Positions 55,154-63,380 of a stretch of DNA of 64,000 nucleotides are shown one piece after another. The translations under genes were made by a program, and so were the position numbers. The notes under the pieces are model-generated. The model ran no database searches and was not told the origin of the DNA. It saw only the letters and a program-made list of their open reading frames with translations. Numbering within the stretch: the stretch's first letter is position 1; each line of letters starts with the position of its first letter. The stretch is from Sinorhizobium fredii USDA 205 (GTDB lineage Bacteria > Pseudomonadota > Alphaproteobacteria > Rhizobiales > Rhizobiaceae): the NCBI RefSeq assembly GCF_001461695.1, contig NZ_AUTC01000115.1, positions 56,533 through 120,532 of the forward strand, read 5' to 3'.

Positions 55154-56233
55154 CTACAGGGCCTCCGTCAAGGCTCTTTCGTTCTGGCTTGCGAAGCTGC
55201 CGGAGTTGACCATTGCACCGGCAAGCTGACGCAGGTTGACCATACCAAGTTGTTTCCCCTCCACGCTGACGACGGCGACGTCGTTGTCCGGGCCGTTCGC
55301 AATCATGCGGATTGCCTCCTCGATGGTGGTGCCTGCCGGTATGGCCGTGCCGTTCGGTGAAAAGCCCGCCCGCGGAGGCGCCATGACGGCTTCGACGTGG
55401 ACGACGCGCCCTCTGTTGACCTCCTTGACGAAGTTCGCCACGTAGTCGTCGGCAGGCCGCAAGACAATGTCCTGACTGGTGCCCTGCTGGATGACCTCGC
55501 CATCGCGCAAGATGGCGATCTGATCGCCGAGCCTCAGAGCTTCGTCGAGGTCGTGGGTAATGAAGACGATCGTCTTCCTGATCTCCTTCTGCAGGTCGAG
55601 GAGAACCGTCTGCATGTCCATGCGGATCAGCGGGTCGAGAGCCGAATAGGCCTCGTCCATCAGCAGCACCGGTGCATCGTTGGCGAGCGCCCGGGCGAGG
55701 CCGACACGCTGCTGCATGCCGCCCGACAGTTGGTTCGGATATTTGCTCTCGAAACCTTTCAGTCCGACGCGCTCGATCCAGCGCATGGCGACGTCGACCG
55801 CCTTGGAGCGCTCGAGACCCTGCACCTCGAGCCCGTAAAGGGTGTTGTCGAGAACATTGCGGTGGGGAAGCAGCGCAAACTTCTGGAACACCATCGCCGT
55901 CTGGTGCCGTCGAAACGCGCGCAGTTCCAGTTCGTTCATCTTGACGACATCGACGCCGTCGACCAGCACCTCGCCGGCGGTCGGGTCGATCAGCCGGTTG
56001 ATGTGCCGGATGAGCGTCGACTTGCCCGAACCCGAAAGGCCCATGATCACCTGGATGCGACCAGAGGGGATCTCGATATTGATGTCGCTCAGGCCCAGCA
56101 CATGCCCGTGCCGCTCATTGAGCTCCGCCTTGGTCAAACCCTTCTGGACCGCATCGACGTGCGCCTGTGCGTTCGGGCCGAAGATCTTGTAGAGGTGGCG
56201 GATCTTGATGCCGCCGAAATGGTGATCAGCCAT
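55154..56233 (-). CDS. proV: Quaternary amine ABC transporter ATP-binding protein (ProV/ChoV type)
   Basis: 359 residues from the ATG at 56233, overlapping the permease end by 8 bases. Walker A is GLSGSGKST, the Q-loop FQKFALLPHR, the signature NQLSGGMQQRVGLARALA, and Walker B VLLMDEAYSALDP. The long N-terminal lead (KGLTKAELNERHGHVLGLSD) and C-terminal CBS part (IEEAIRMIANGPDNDVAVVS) are typical of ProV/OpuAA/ChoV. It powers uptake of glycine betaine, proline betaine or choline. It is part of a minus-strand run: TetR, ProC, binding protein, permease, ATPase, OYE tail, Ldh. Confidence 0.93.
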   Translation of the reverse strand: MADHHFGGIKIRHLYKIFGPNAQAHVDAVQKGLTKAELNERHGHVLGLSDINIEIPSGRIQVIMGLSGSGKSTLIRHINRLIDPTAGEVLVDGVDVVKMNELELRAFRRHQTAMVFQKFALLPHRNVLDNTLYGLEVQGLERSKAVDVAMRWIERVGLKGFESKYPNQLSGGMQQRVGLARALANDAPVLLMDEAYSALDPLIRMDMQTVLLDLQKEIRKTIVFITHDLDEALRLGDQIAILRDGEVIQQGTSQDIVLRPADDYVANFVKEVNRGRVVHVEAVMAPPRAGFSPNGTAIPAGTTIEEAIRMIANGPDNDVAVVSVEGKQLGMVNLRQLAGAMVNSGSFASQNERALTEAL

Positions 56234-57113
56234 GGACGATCTCCCGGTGCTTCTGGAGTCTCTTGCCATAGGCCTGACTTACCCGGTCGAAGATGATGGC
56301 GATGCCGACGATGGCAAGGCCGTTGAAGATGCCGAGCGTGAAATACTGGTTGGCAATCGCCTTCAGAACCGGTTGGCCGAGACCCTGAACGCCGATCATC
56401 GAGGCGATGACGACCATGGCAAGCGCCATCATGATGGTCTGGTTGATGCCGGCCATGATGGTCGGCAGCGCCAGCGGCAACTGCACGTTCTTCAGCTTCT
56501 GCCAGCTCGACGAACCGAAGGCGTCGGCCGCCTCGAGAACGTCCTTGTCGACGAGCCGAATGCCGAGATCGGTGAGCCGGATCATCGGCGGGATGGCATA
56601 GATGACCACCGCGATCAGCCCTGGAACCTTGCCGATGCCGAGCAGCATGACGACCGGGATCAGATAGACGAAGCTCGGCATGGTCTGCATGACGTCGAGC
56701 ACCGGGTTCACCAACCGTTGCAGCCGGTCGGAACGCGACATCAGGATGCCGAGCGGAATACCGATGGCGATCGACAACACCGTGCAGACGAAGATCATCG
56801 AGATCGTCCGCATCGTGTCGTCCCACATGTCGAAGTAGCCGATCGCCAGCAATGTGACGAGACAGCCGAGCACCACCCTCCAGCTCCGGCTCGCGCCCCA
56901 GGCGATTGCCAGGACGATCAGGGTGACGATCGGCCAGGGCGTCTGGGTCATGAAGCGCTCAGCCGCAATCAGGAAGTGTTGCAAGGGCGAGAAGAAGCCC
57001 TCGATGACATCGCCATAGGCACGCGTGAACGCCCGGAACCCCTCGTCGATAGCCTTCTTCAGGCTGCGGAGGGAATCGTCGTCCATGTGCGGGAATTCGT
57101 AAAACCAATCCAT
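56226..57113 (-). CDS. proW: Quaternary amine ABC transporter permease (ProW/ChoW type)
   Basis: 295 residues, about six membrane helices. The ProW/OpuAB loop is recognisable: MQTMPSFVYLIPVVMLLGIG, then IPPMIRLTDLGIRLVDKDVL and EAADAFGSSSWQKLKNVQLP, the EAA-type contact with the ATPase. The N-terminal part (DAIDEGFRAFTRAYGDVIEG type) is short and cytoplasmic. It lies 98 bases after the binding-protein gene and overlaps proV. It transports betaine-type osmolytes. Confidence 0.93.
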   Translation of the reverse strand: MDWFYEFPHMDDDSLRSLKKAIDEGFRAFTRAYGDVIEGFFSPLQHFLIAAERFMTQTPWPIVTLIVLAIAWGASRSWRVVLGCLVTLLAIGYFDMWDDTMRTISMIFVCTVLSIAIGIPLGILMSRSDRLQRLVNPVLDVMQTMPSFVYLIPVVMLLGIGKVPGLIAVVIYAIPPMIRLTDLGIRLVDKDVLEAADAFGSSSWQKLKNVQLPLALPTIMAGINQTIMMALAMVVIASMIGVQGLGQPVLKAIANQYFTLGIFNGLAIVGIAIIFDRVSQAYGKRLQKHREIVHG

Positions 57114-57210
57114 TCGGTTCCCCTTTTTATAGAAGCCGGCGCAAGTTTCTTAGTTTTATCGGCTGTGGAATGGGACGCGCTCCTGGCGCGCGCCCCACGC
57201 GTCAAGCGGC

Positions 57211-58212
57211 TTAGAGCGCGGCCTTGATCTTTTCGGCTGCCTCTGGCGAAACCCACTTGGTCCAGACATCCTCGTTTTCTTCGAGGAAGTGCTTGGCACC
57301 TTCTTCGCCGCTTGCCTGGTTGTCCGTCATCCAAGCCATCAGCTTGCTGACGGTGTCGTTGCTCCAGGAGCGCTTGTTGAGATAGTCCATGACCTCGGGA
57401 CCGACCTTCTCCGAGAAGGGCTTCGCCACCAGCGTCACGATCGTGTCGACCGGCCAGGCACTCGGCTTCGGATCGGGGCAGTCGGCAACGGTAATGCAGC
57501 GCTTCCATTCGGCGGCATCGTTCGGAACGCCTGCTTCCAGCTTGACCATTTCATACTTGCCGAGGAGGGCCGTCGGCGCCCAATAGTAGCCGAGCCACCC
57601 TTCCTTGCGTTCGTAGGCCTTGGCGATGGAACCATCGAGACCAGCGGCCGAACCGGTGTCGACCAGCGTGAAACCTGCCTTCTCGGCGCCGAACGCATTA
57701 TAAAGCTGCGTCGTCACCACAGTACCGCCCCAGCCCTGCGGGCCATTGTATACGGCGCCCTTCTTGGAGTCCTCCGGATCAGGGAAGAGCTCCGGATGCT
57801 TCAGCGCGTCGCCGATCGTCTTGATGTCCGGATGGGCGTCGGCGACATATTTGGGAATCCACCAACCCTGCACGCCGCCGTCTGGCAGCGGAGAACCGAC
57901 CTGGATGATCCGCCCTTCGTCCGTGCCCTTCTTGACGACATCGGGCAAGAGGTCGATCCAGGCTTCCGGCGCGATGTCGGGCTGGCCCTTTTCGGCCATG
58001 GAGGTGATCGTCGGGACGGTGTCGCCGATGGTGATTTCGGCGCTGCAGCCGTAGCCTTCGTTGAGAATGATCTTATCGAGATTCGAGAGTACCTCGGCGC
58101 TTTGCCAGTTCATGCTGGCGATGGTGACGCTCCCGCATTCGGCGGCATTCGCTACGGATGCTCCGCCGATAAGGCCAAACACCAGACATGTAGACGCAAG
58201 CAGTTTTTTCAT
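57211..58212 (-). CDS. Betaine/choline-type ABC transporter substrate-binding protein 2
   Basis: 333 residues with signal peptide KKLLASTCLVFGLIGGASVA (cut near AANA/E). Same layout as 46830-47825: VTIASMNWQSAEVLSNLDKI, GDTVPTITSMAEKGQPDIAP, ERKEGWLGYYWAPTALLGKY and a Cys pair (CITVADC). The Trp and Tyr residues in these stretches are candidates for an aromatic cage for quaternary ammonium. It is the first transporter gene before proW and proV. The run of Lys-rich C-terminus (EKIKAAL) is normal. GAGGGAACG precedes the start. Confidence 0.92.
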   Translation of the reverse strand: MKKLLASTCLVFGLIGGASVANAAECGSVTIASMNWQSAEVLSNLDKIILNEGYGCSAEITIGDTVPTITSMAEKGQPDIAPEAWIDLLPDVVKKGTDEGRIIQVGSPLPDGGVQGWWIPKYVADAHPDIKTIGDALKHPELFPDPEDSKKGAVYNGPQGWGGTVVTTQLYNAFGAEKAGFTLVDTGSAAGLDGSIAKAYERKEGWLGYYWAPTALLGKYEMVKLEAGVPNDAAEWKRCITVADCPDPKPSAWPVDTIVTLVAKPFSEKVGPEVMDYLNKRSWSNDTVSKLMAWMTDNQASGEEGAKHFLEENEDVWTKWVSPEAAEKIKAAL

Positions 58213-58284
58213 GAGACGTTCCCTCTTCTTCTTTGCGGCGTTTCATGGAGGAGCAGGGGGCCGCGTTGTCTGCTCCGACGGCAG

Positions 58285-59079
58285 TCAGGAGCTCTCTCCC
58301 ATACGGACCGATTTCTTGAGAGCGGCGGCAAGTCCGCTGACGATTGCGGCCTCGAATCCGGCGGCGCGCATCGATTCGATCGCTGCCGCAGTGGTGCCGC
58401 GATAGCTGAGAAATGTTTCGACCACGCTCGCGGGACATTCGTCTCGCCGTTCGAACAGCCGTCCGGCTCCGATCAGAACGGCGGTGACTGCGCGGCTGGC
58501 GACATCGGGGCAGATGCCGTGAGCGATGGCATCCTTCTTCATCGCCGTTGCAAGCAGCGCGGGGAACGCCGGACCGGAGCCTGAAAGACCGGTCAGATAG
58601 TCGATGTTGTCTTCGCTTGCGACTTCATCCGCTGTTCCACAGGCGTCGAAAATGCTGCGGACGATGAAGCGATCGCGGTCGTCGACAGCTTCAGAGGCCA
58701 CCCAAGGTGTGTACGACTTGCCAACCTCGGCCGCCGCGTTGGGCAAGCTGCGGACGACCCGGTCCGTATTGTGGTGTTCGGCCAACTGGCTCAAACGAAC
58801 ACCGGCCATGACGGATAATAAAAGCTTGCCGCTGGCATCGACCGCGAGTGGCGGCCAGTCGGCAGGTCGGACCGAGACGATGATGACGTCCGACCGATCG
58901 GCGAGCTCTTGGTTCTCGGTAGTCCAGAAGGAACCTTCGAAGCGGTTCGGTTGCTCCGTGCGATAAGACAGGGACAGAGCATGCGGCTGCACCAAGCCGG
59001 CATCGAGGATCGAAGCGGCAATTGCTCCGCCGAGCCAACCGCCTCCGCCGATGATGCCAATCCTCAATGAGCCGCTCAT
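58285..59079 (-). CDS. Pyrroline-5-carboxylate reductase family protein (ProC-like)
   Basis: 264 residues, near the normal size of ProC. N-terminal NADP motif is RIGIIGGGGWLGGAIAASIL. The middle has SVRPADWPPLA and VVRSLPNAAAEVGKSYTPWV, the substrate side has DYLTGLSGSGPAFPALLATA, the classic ProC signature, and the end FLSYRGTTAAAIESMRAAGF. It reduces (or by context oxidises) a cyclic imine of proline. Together with the Ldh-family gene it suggests the betaine handled here is proline-derived. It lies 14 bases after the TetR gene, so they form one operon. Confidence 0.87.
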   Translation of the reverse strand: MSGSLRIGIIGGGGWLGGAIAASILDAGLVQPHALSLSYRTEQPNRFEGSFWTTENQELADRSDVIIVSVRPADWPPLAVDASGKLLLSVMAGVRLSQLAEHHNTDRVVRSLPNAAAEVGKSYTPWVASEAVDDRDRFIVRSIFDACGTADEVASEDNIDYLTGLSGSGPAFPALLATAMKKDAIAHGICPDVASRAVTAVLIGAGRLFERRDECPASVVETFLSYRGTTAAAIESMRAAGFEAAIVSGLAAALKKSVRMGESS

Positions 59080-59092
59080 CGTCCGCGTCCTC

Positions 59093-59722
59093 CTACTCGG
59101 GTTTGTAGCCGTGCCGTGAAAAGAAGCGGTCCAGCTCCCGTTGCTCCGGCACCTGGCCCGTGTAGATGGCGATATACTCGGGGATGCGTTTCATGCGGAC
59201 CGCGATATCTTCTTGCGTTTGCATCGAGATGTAGCCGATCTGAACCAGATAGGTCGTGCGGGCGCGAACATCGGCGGTGATATCCGAATGACCGAAGCGG
59301 ACGAACATACGCTTGAGAGCCTCCAGTCGGACCTGGTCTGCTTGCTGAACTTCCGCCAGAATGTCGTCGGACTGGAGTGCCCAACTGCGCACGGCGAACT
59401 CAAACTTCGAGTCGAACAGGTCCTTGTTCAGCCAGCAATCGAATACGTTCAGCATCGCCTCGGCCAGAGATTCCGCGTAGGCCTCCGATTGCCTGACGAT
59501 GTTGCCGGTGTTCTTGTCTCGCCACCGACCGATGAGCGCAGCCAAAAGTTCCTCACGGTCCTTGAAGAACCAGTAGAAGCTCGTTCGAGAAAGATTGAGC
59601 TTCTTTGCCAAAGGCAGAATTTTTACCGAGTCCACTCCTGCTTCCAGAAGGGATTCATAGGCCGCTTCCAGCCATCCCTCTTGCGAGCCGCGCCAGCCGC
59701 TATCGTTCAAGGTCTGCTCCAT
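59093..59722 (-). CDS. TetR family regulator of the betaine transport/OYE genes
   Basis: 209 residues. Helix-turn-helix: AAYESLLEAGVDSVKILPLA then KKLNLSRTSFYWFFKDREEL (about 20-60). The C-terminal ligand part has RSWALQSDDILAEVQQADQV and FGHSDITADVRARTTYLVQI. It is the first gene of the minus-strand run and divergent from the OYE enzyme at 59869. Between the two starts lie two inverted 17-base copies (59761-59777, 59808-59824), surely its operator. So one regulator would link transporter, ProC and demethylase. Confidence 0.9.
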   Translation of the reverse strand: MEQTLNDSGWRGSQEGWLEAAYESLLEAGVDSVKILPLAKKLNLSRTSFYWFFKDREELLAALIGRWRDKNTGNIVRQSEAYAESLAEAMLNVFDCWLNKDLFDSKFEFAVRSWALQSDDILAEVQQADQVRLEALKRMFVRFGHSDITADVRARTTYLVQIGYISMQTQEDIAVRMKRIPEYIAIYTGQVPEQRELDRFFSRHGYKPE

Positions 59723-59760
59723 GACGTTCTCCTAACAAATTCAAATGGGCTGCGCAAGAA

Positions 59761-59824
59761 AAATGTACATATATGTCGATAGACCAGACCTAAATGTTTT
59801 CCATGTTGACACATATGTACATTT
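59761..59824. promoter_or_regulatory. Paired operator for the TetR regulator, divergent promoter region
   Basis: AAATGTACATATATGTC (59761-59777) and GACACATATGTACATTT (59808-59824) are inverted copies with one mismatch, 30 bases apart, and each contains a small ATGTACAT palindrome. The AT-rich stretch is unlike the DNA around it. It lies 39 bases from the TetR start and 45 from the OYE start. Confidence 0.7.
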
Positions 59825-59868
59825 CCGCGTAGCCTTTGAGCCAAAGTTTCTAATCCGGAGCCTGGCAG

Positions 59869-61905
59869 ATGTCGAACGATCCCCTCCTTCAGCCTTATCA
59901 GCTCAAGCACTTGACGCTGCGCAACCGCATCATCGTGACTGCGCACGAGCCCGCCTATCCGCAAGACGGCTTGCCGAAGGAGCGCTACCGCGCCTACACC
60001 GTGGAGCGTGCGAAAGGCGGAGTGGCGATGACCATGACCGCCGGCTCCGCGGCCGTCTCCAAGGACAGCCCGCCGGTGTTCAACAACCTGCTCGCCTACA
60101 AGGACGAAATCGTCCCGTGGATCAGGGAGATGACCGACGCCGTGCACGAGGAGGGCGCGGCAATCATGATCCAGCTGACGCATCTCGGCCGGCGCACACG
60201 TTGGGACAAGGGTGAGTGGCTGCCGGTCGTCGCCCCCTCACATCACCGCGAAGCGTCGCACCGAGCCTTTCCGAAGAAGATCGAAGACTGGGACATCGAG
60301 AGGATCATCAAGGACTTCGCCGATGCGGCCGAGCGCATGAAGGCGGGCGGCATGGATGGTGTCGAACTCGAGGCCTACGGTCACCTCATCGACCAGTTCG
60401 CGTCCCCGCTCACGAACGAGCTCGACGGTCCTTACGGCGGCTCGCTCGACAACCGCATGCGCTTCTGTTTCGACGTCCTGAAGGCGATCCGCGCGCGCGT
60501 CGGAGACGATTTCATTCTGGGCGTGCGATACACGGCCGACGAATGTCTTCCCGGCGGGACGGGCAAGGAGGAAGGCCTTGAAATCTCGAAACGCCTCAAG
60601 CAGAGCGGACTTATCGATTACCTGAACGTCATTCGCGGCCATATCGACACTGATGCCGGCCTGACCGACGTCATTCCGATCCAGGGCATGGCCAATTCGC
60701 CGCATCTCGATTTCGCCGGCGAAATTCGCGGCGCAACCAACTTCCCGACCTTCCATGCCGCGAAGATCCCCGATGTCGCGACCGCCCGCCACGCCATCGC
60801 CTCCGGCAAGGTCGACATGGTCGGGATGACCCGCGCCCATATGACCGACCCGCATATCGTCCGCAAGATCATCGAGAAGCGGGAAGAGGACATTCGTCCC
60901 TGCGTCGGCGCGAACTACTGTCTCGACCGCATTTACCAGGGTGGCGCGGCCTATTGCATTCATAACGCTGCGACCGGACGTGAGCTGACGATGCCGCATT
61001 CGATCGCCAAGGCCGATCGCCGCAAGAAAGTGGTGATCATCGGCGCCGGCCCCGCTGGTCTCGAGGCGGCACGTGTGGCCGGTGAGCGCGGCCATGAGGT
61101 CGTGGTCTTCGAGGCAGCCAACGACCCCGGCGGGCAGATCCGTCTGACCGCTCAAAGCGAGCGGCGCCGGGAAATGATCAGCATCATCGACTGGCGCATG
61201 ATCCAGTGCGAGAAGCTGGGCGTCACCTTCCATTTCAATAGCTGGGCGGAAGCCGACACGGTTCAGGCGGAAAATCCGGACGTTGTCATCATCGCTACAG
61301 GCGGCCTTCCGCATACGGAAGTGCTATCGAAGGGCAATGAGCTCGTCGTTTCCGCTTGGGATATCATCTCCGGCGACGTCAAGCCTGGGACGAACGTGCT
61401 GATCTTCGACGACGCCGGCGACCATGCCGGCTTGCAGGCCGCGGAATTTATTGCCAAGGCAGGCGGTAAGGTCGAGATCATGACGCCGGACCGCTCGTTT
61501 GCCCCCGAGGTCATGGCTATGAACCTCGTCCCTTACATGCGCTCCCTGCAGAAACTCGACGTGACCTTCACCGTCACCTATCGTCTGGAAGCGGTCGAGA
61601 AGAGCGGCAATGAGCTCGTCGCTCATGTCGGCAGCGACTATGGCGGCATTGCCAAACAGCGGACGTTCGACCAGATCGTCATCAATCACGGCACCATCCC
61701 GCTCGACGATCTGTATTTCGAGCTGAAACCGGCTTCCAGCAATCTCGGCGAGGTGTTGCACGACCAGCTGATCGCCGGCAGGCCGCAAACCGCATGGCGC
61801 AACGCCGATGGCAAGTTCCAGCTCTTCCGCATCGGCGATGCGGTCGCGGCGCGCAACACGCACGCGGCGATCTACGACGCGCTTCGCCTTGTCAAGGACA
61901 TCTGA
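59869..61905 (+). CDS. DgcA/N-methylproline demethylase-like OYE flavoprotein
   Basis: 678 residues. FMN barrel (LKHLTLRNRIIVTAHEPAYP; AAIMIQLTHLGRRTRWDKGE; DGVELEAYGHLIDQFASPLT with NELDGPYGGSLDNRMRF) then an iron-sulfur region and an FAD/NAD part (VVIIGAGPAGLEAARVAGER). It matches DgcA (dimethylglycine) and N-methylproline demethylases. The cluster motif is odd: CVGANYC-x11-C, so the second of four Cys is Ala and spacing is one residue short, unlike CLSCNQMC in the other OYE gene. The DMSP-lyase-like gene and etfBA follow on the same strand, consistent with electrons going to ETF. Confidence 0.88.
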   Translation: MSNDPLLQPYQLKHLTLRNRIIVTAHEPAYPQDGLPKERYRAYTVERAKGGVAMTMTAGSAAVSKDSPPVFNNLLAYKDEIVPWIREMTDAVHEEGAAIMIQLTHLGRRTRWDKGEWLPVVAPSHHREASHRAFPKKIEDWDIERIIKDFADAAERMKAGGMDGVELEAYGHLIDQFASPLTNELDGPYGGSLDNRMRFCFDVLKAIRARVGDDFILGVRYTADECLPGGTGKEEGLEISKRLKQSGLIDYLNVIRGHIDTDAGLTDVIPIQGMANSPHLDFAGEIRGATNFPTFHAAKIPDVATARHAIASGKVDMVGMTRAHMTDPHIVRKIIEKREEDIRPCVGANYCLDRIYQGGAAYCIHNAATGRELTMPHSIAKADRRKKVVIIGAGPAGLEAARVAGERGHEVVVFEAANDPGGQIRLTAQSERRREMISIIDWRMIQCEKLGVTFHFNSWAEADTVQAENPDVVIIATGGLPHTEVLSKGNELVVSAWDIISGDVKPGTNVLIFDDAGDHAGLQAAEFIAKAGGKVEIMTPDRSFAPEVMAMNLVPYMRSLQKLDVTFTVTYRLEAVEKSGNELVAHVGSDYGGIAKQRTFDQIVINHGTIPLDDLYFELKPASSNLGEVLHDQLIAGRPQTAWRNADGKFQLFRIGDAVAARNTHAAIYDALRLVKDI

Positions 61906-61959
61906 CGGCAACCTGGTCGCCCGGCGGGCGGCGCTACTGGTTCTTCCGTGGGGTACAAA

Positions 61960-62563
61960 ATGAGCGCTCGAAGCGAAGCTCTTCAGTCGTTCGTCGACGC
62001 TGCCTTTGCGGCGTACGATCAATTCGCGCAGGCTCCGGAATCGCGCCGCTTCGGTAGGACGGATCTTCTCTGCGCTTGAAGAGTCGGGCGCGCAAAGGTC
62101 CGGCCCCGGCAGCCGGCTGCCGGTCTGTGCCCATCTAGACACAGCGCTCGCCATCGAAACGGAGCATGAAGCGCTCCGCCGTCTGGTCGATCGGTTCAAG
62201 ACGCTCGAATCGCTGCTCGAATGGCGCCGGCGCTCGAATAATGACGGTTCCGAGAGCGAGAATTTCGTCGACGGCCACGCCAATGCGATGATCGTTGGAC
62301 CCGGCGGCCTCGAGGATCGGCGCGACCTGTGGTTTGGCGTTACCCTGATGGCGCCGAACGTCCGCTATCCGGACCATGACCACGCACCTGAGGAAGTCTA
62401 CCTCGTTCTTTCCGACGGTGAATTCCGGCAGGGGCAGGGGGCCTGGTTCTCGCCCGGCATCGGCGGCTCCTTCTACAATGAGCCGAAAATCCGGCATGCC
62501 ATGCGCTCGGCCGGCACGCCGCTACTTGCTTTCTGGGTGCTGCTGGCGAACGGGCCGGCTTAG
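61960..62563 (+). pseudogene. DMSP lyase-like cupin (DddQ/DddL type), frameshifted
   Basis: ATG 61960 starts SARSEALQSFVDAAFAAYDQ then FAQAPESRRF and runs to a stop at 62077. The rest continues in the next frame: GRIFSALEESGAQ, RLPVCAHLDTAL, NFVDGHANAMIVGPGGL, MAPNVRYPDHDHAPEEVYLV and GIGGSFYNEPKIRHAMRSAG to 62563. Removing one G at about 62053 repairs it to about 200 residues. The cupin metal set His-x-His-x3-Glu-x-Tyr and a later His is complete, as in the DddQ/DddL dimethylsulfoniopropionate lyase family. Substrate is not proven. It sits between the OYE gene and etfB. Confidence 0.75.
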
Positions 62564-62605
62564 CTGGCTTCGGGCGGAACATTCAACAATCAAGGGGATA
62601 CCAGC

Positions 62606-63355
62606 ATGAAGATCATCGTGCCAGTCAAGCGGGTCGTCGACTACAACGTCAAGATTCGGGTGAAGGCGGACGGTTCGGGCGTCGAGCTCGCCAACGTCAA
62701 GATGTCGATGAACCCGTTCGACGAGATCTCCGTCGAGGAGGCGCTGCGCCTCAAGGAAGCCGGCAAGGCTTCCGAAGTGGTCGTCGTGTCGATCGGCCCG
62801 GCCAAGGCCGAGGAGACGCTGAGGACCGCGCTCGCCATGGGCGCCGACCGGGCGATCCTCGTCGAAACCGACGACCAGGTCGAGCCGCTCACTGTGGCCA
62901 AGATCGTCAAGGGTGTGGCGGAGGCCGAACAGCCGGGGCTGATCATCGTCGGCAAGCAGGCGATCGACGACGATTCGAACCAGACCGGCCAGATGCTCTC
63001 GGCGCTCTTGGGCTGGGCCCAGGGCACCTTCGCCTCCAAGGTCGAGCTCGGCGACGGCAAGGTCAATGTCACCCGCGAGGTCGACGGCGGCCTGCAGACG
63101 GTCGAACTGAAGCTGCCGGCGGTGGTCACCACCGACCTGCGTCTCAACGAACCGCGCTATGCCTCGCTGCCGAACATCATGAAGGCGAAGAAGAAGCCGC
63201 TCGACAAGAAGAGCCCGGCCGATTTCGGCGTCGACACGGCGCCGCGGCTGAAGGTGTTGAAGACCGAGGAGCCGTCCGGCCGCAAGGCCGGCATCAAGGT
63301 GAAGTCGGTGGCCGAGCTCGTCGAGAAGCTCAAGACCGAAGCCGGCGTGCTTTAA
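62606..63355 (+). CDS. etfB: Electron transfer flavoprotein beta subunit
   Basis: 249 residues, normal for Etf[21 protein letters not shown] starts it, [20 protein letters not shown] and [20 protein letters not shown] follow, and [20 protein letters not shown] with [20 protein letters not shown] and [20 protein letters not shown] are the family signatures. EtfAB takes electrons from flavin dehydrogenases and passes them to ETF-ubiquinone oxidoreductase. Beside an OYE demethylase it is the likely electron acceptor. Only 25 bases separate it from etfA. Confidence 0.96.
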   Translation: MKIIVPVKRVVDYNVKIRVKADGSGVELANVKMSMNPFDEISVEEALRLKEAGKASEVVVVSIGPAKAEETLRTALAMGADRAILVETDDQVEPLTVAKIVKGVAEAEQPGLIIVGKQAIDDDSNQTGQMLSALLGWAQGTFASKVELGDGKVNVTREVDGGLQTVELKLPAVVTTDLRLNEPRYASLPNIMKAKKKPLDKKSPADFGVDTAPRLKVLKTEEPSGRKAGIKVKSVAELVEKLKTEAGVL

Positions 63356-63380
63356 GTTTTAGGAAACGGAGACTTCCATC

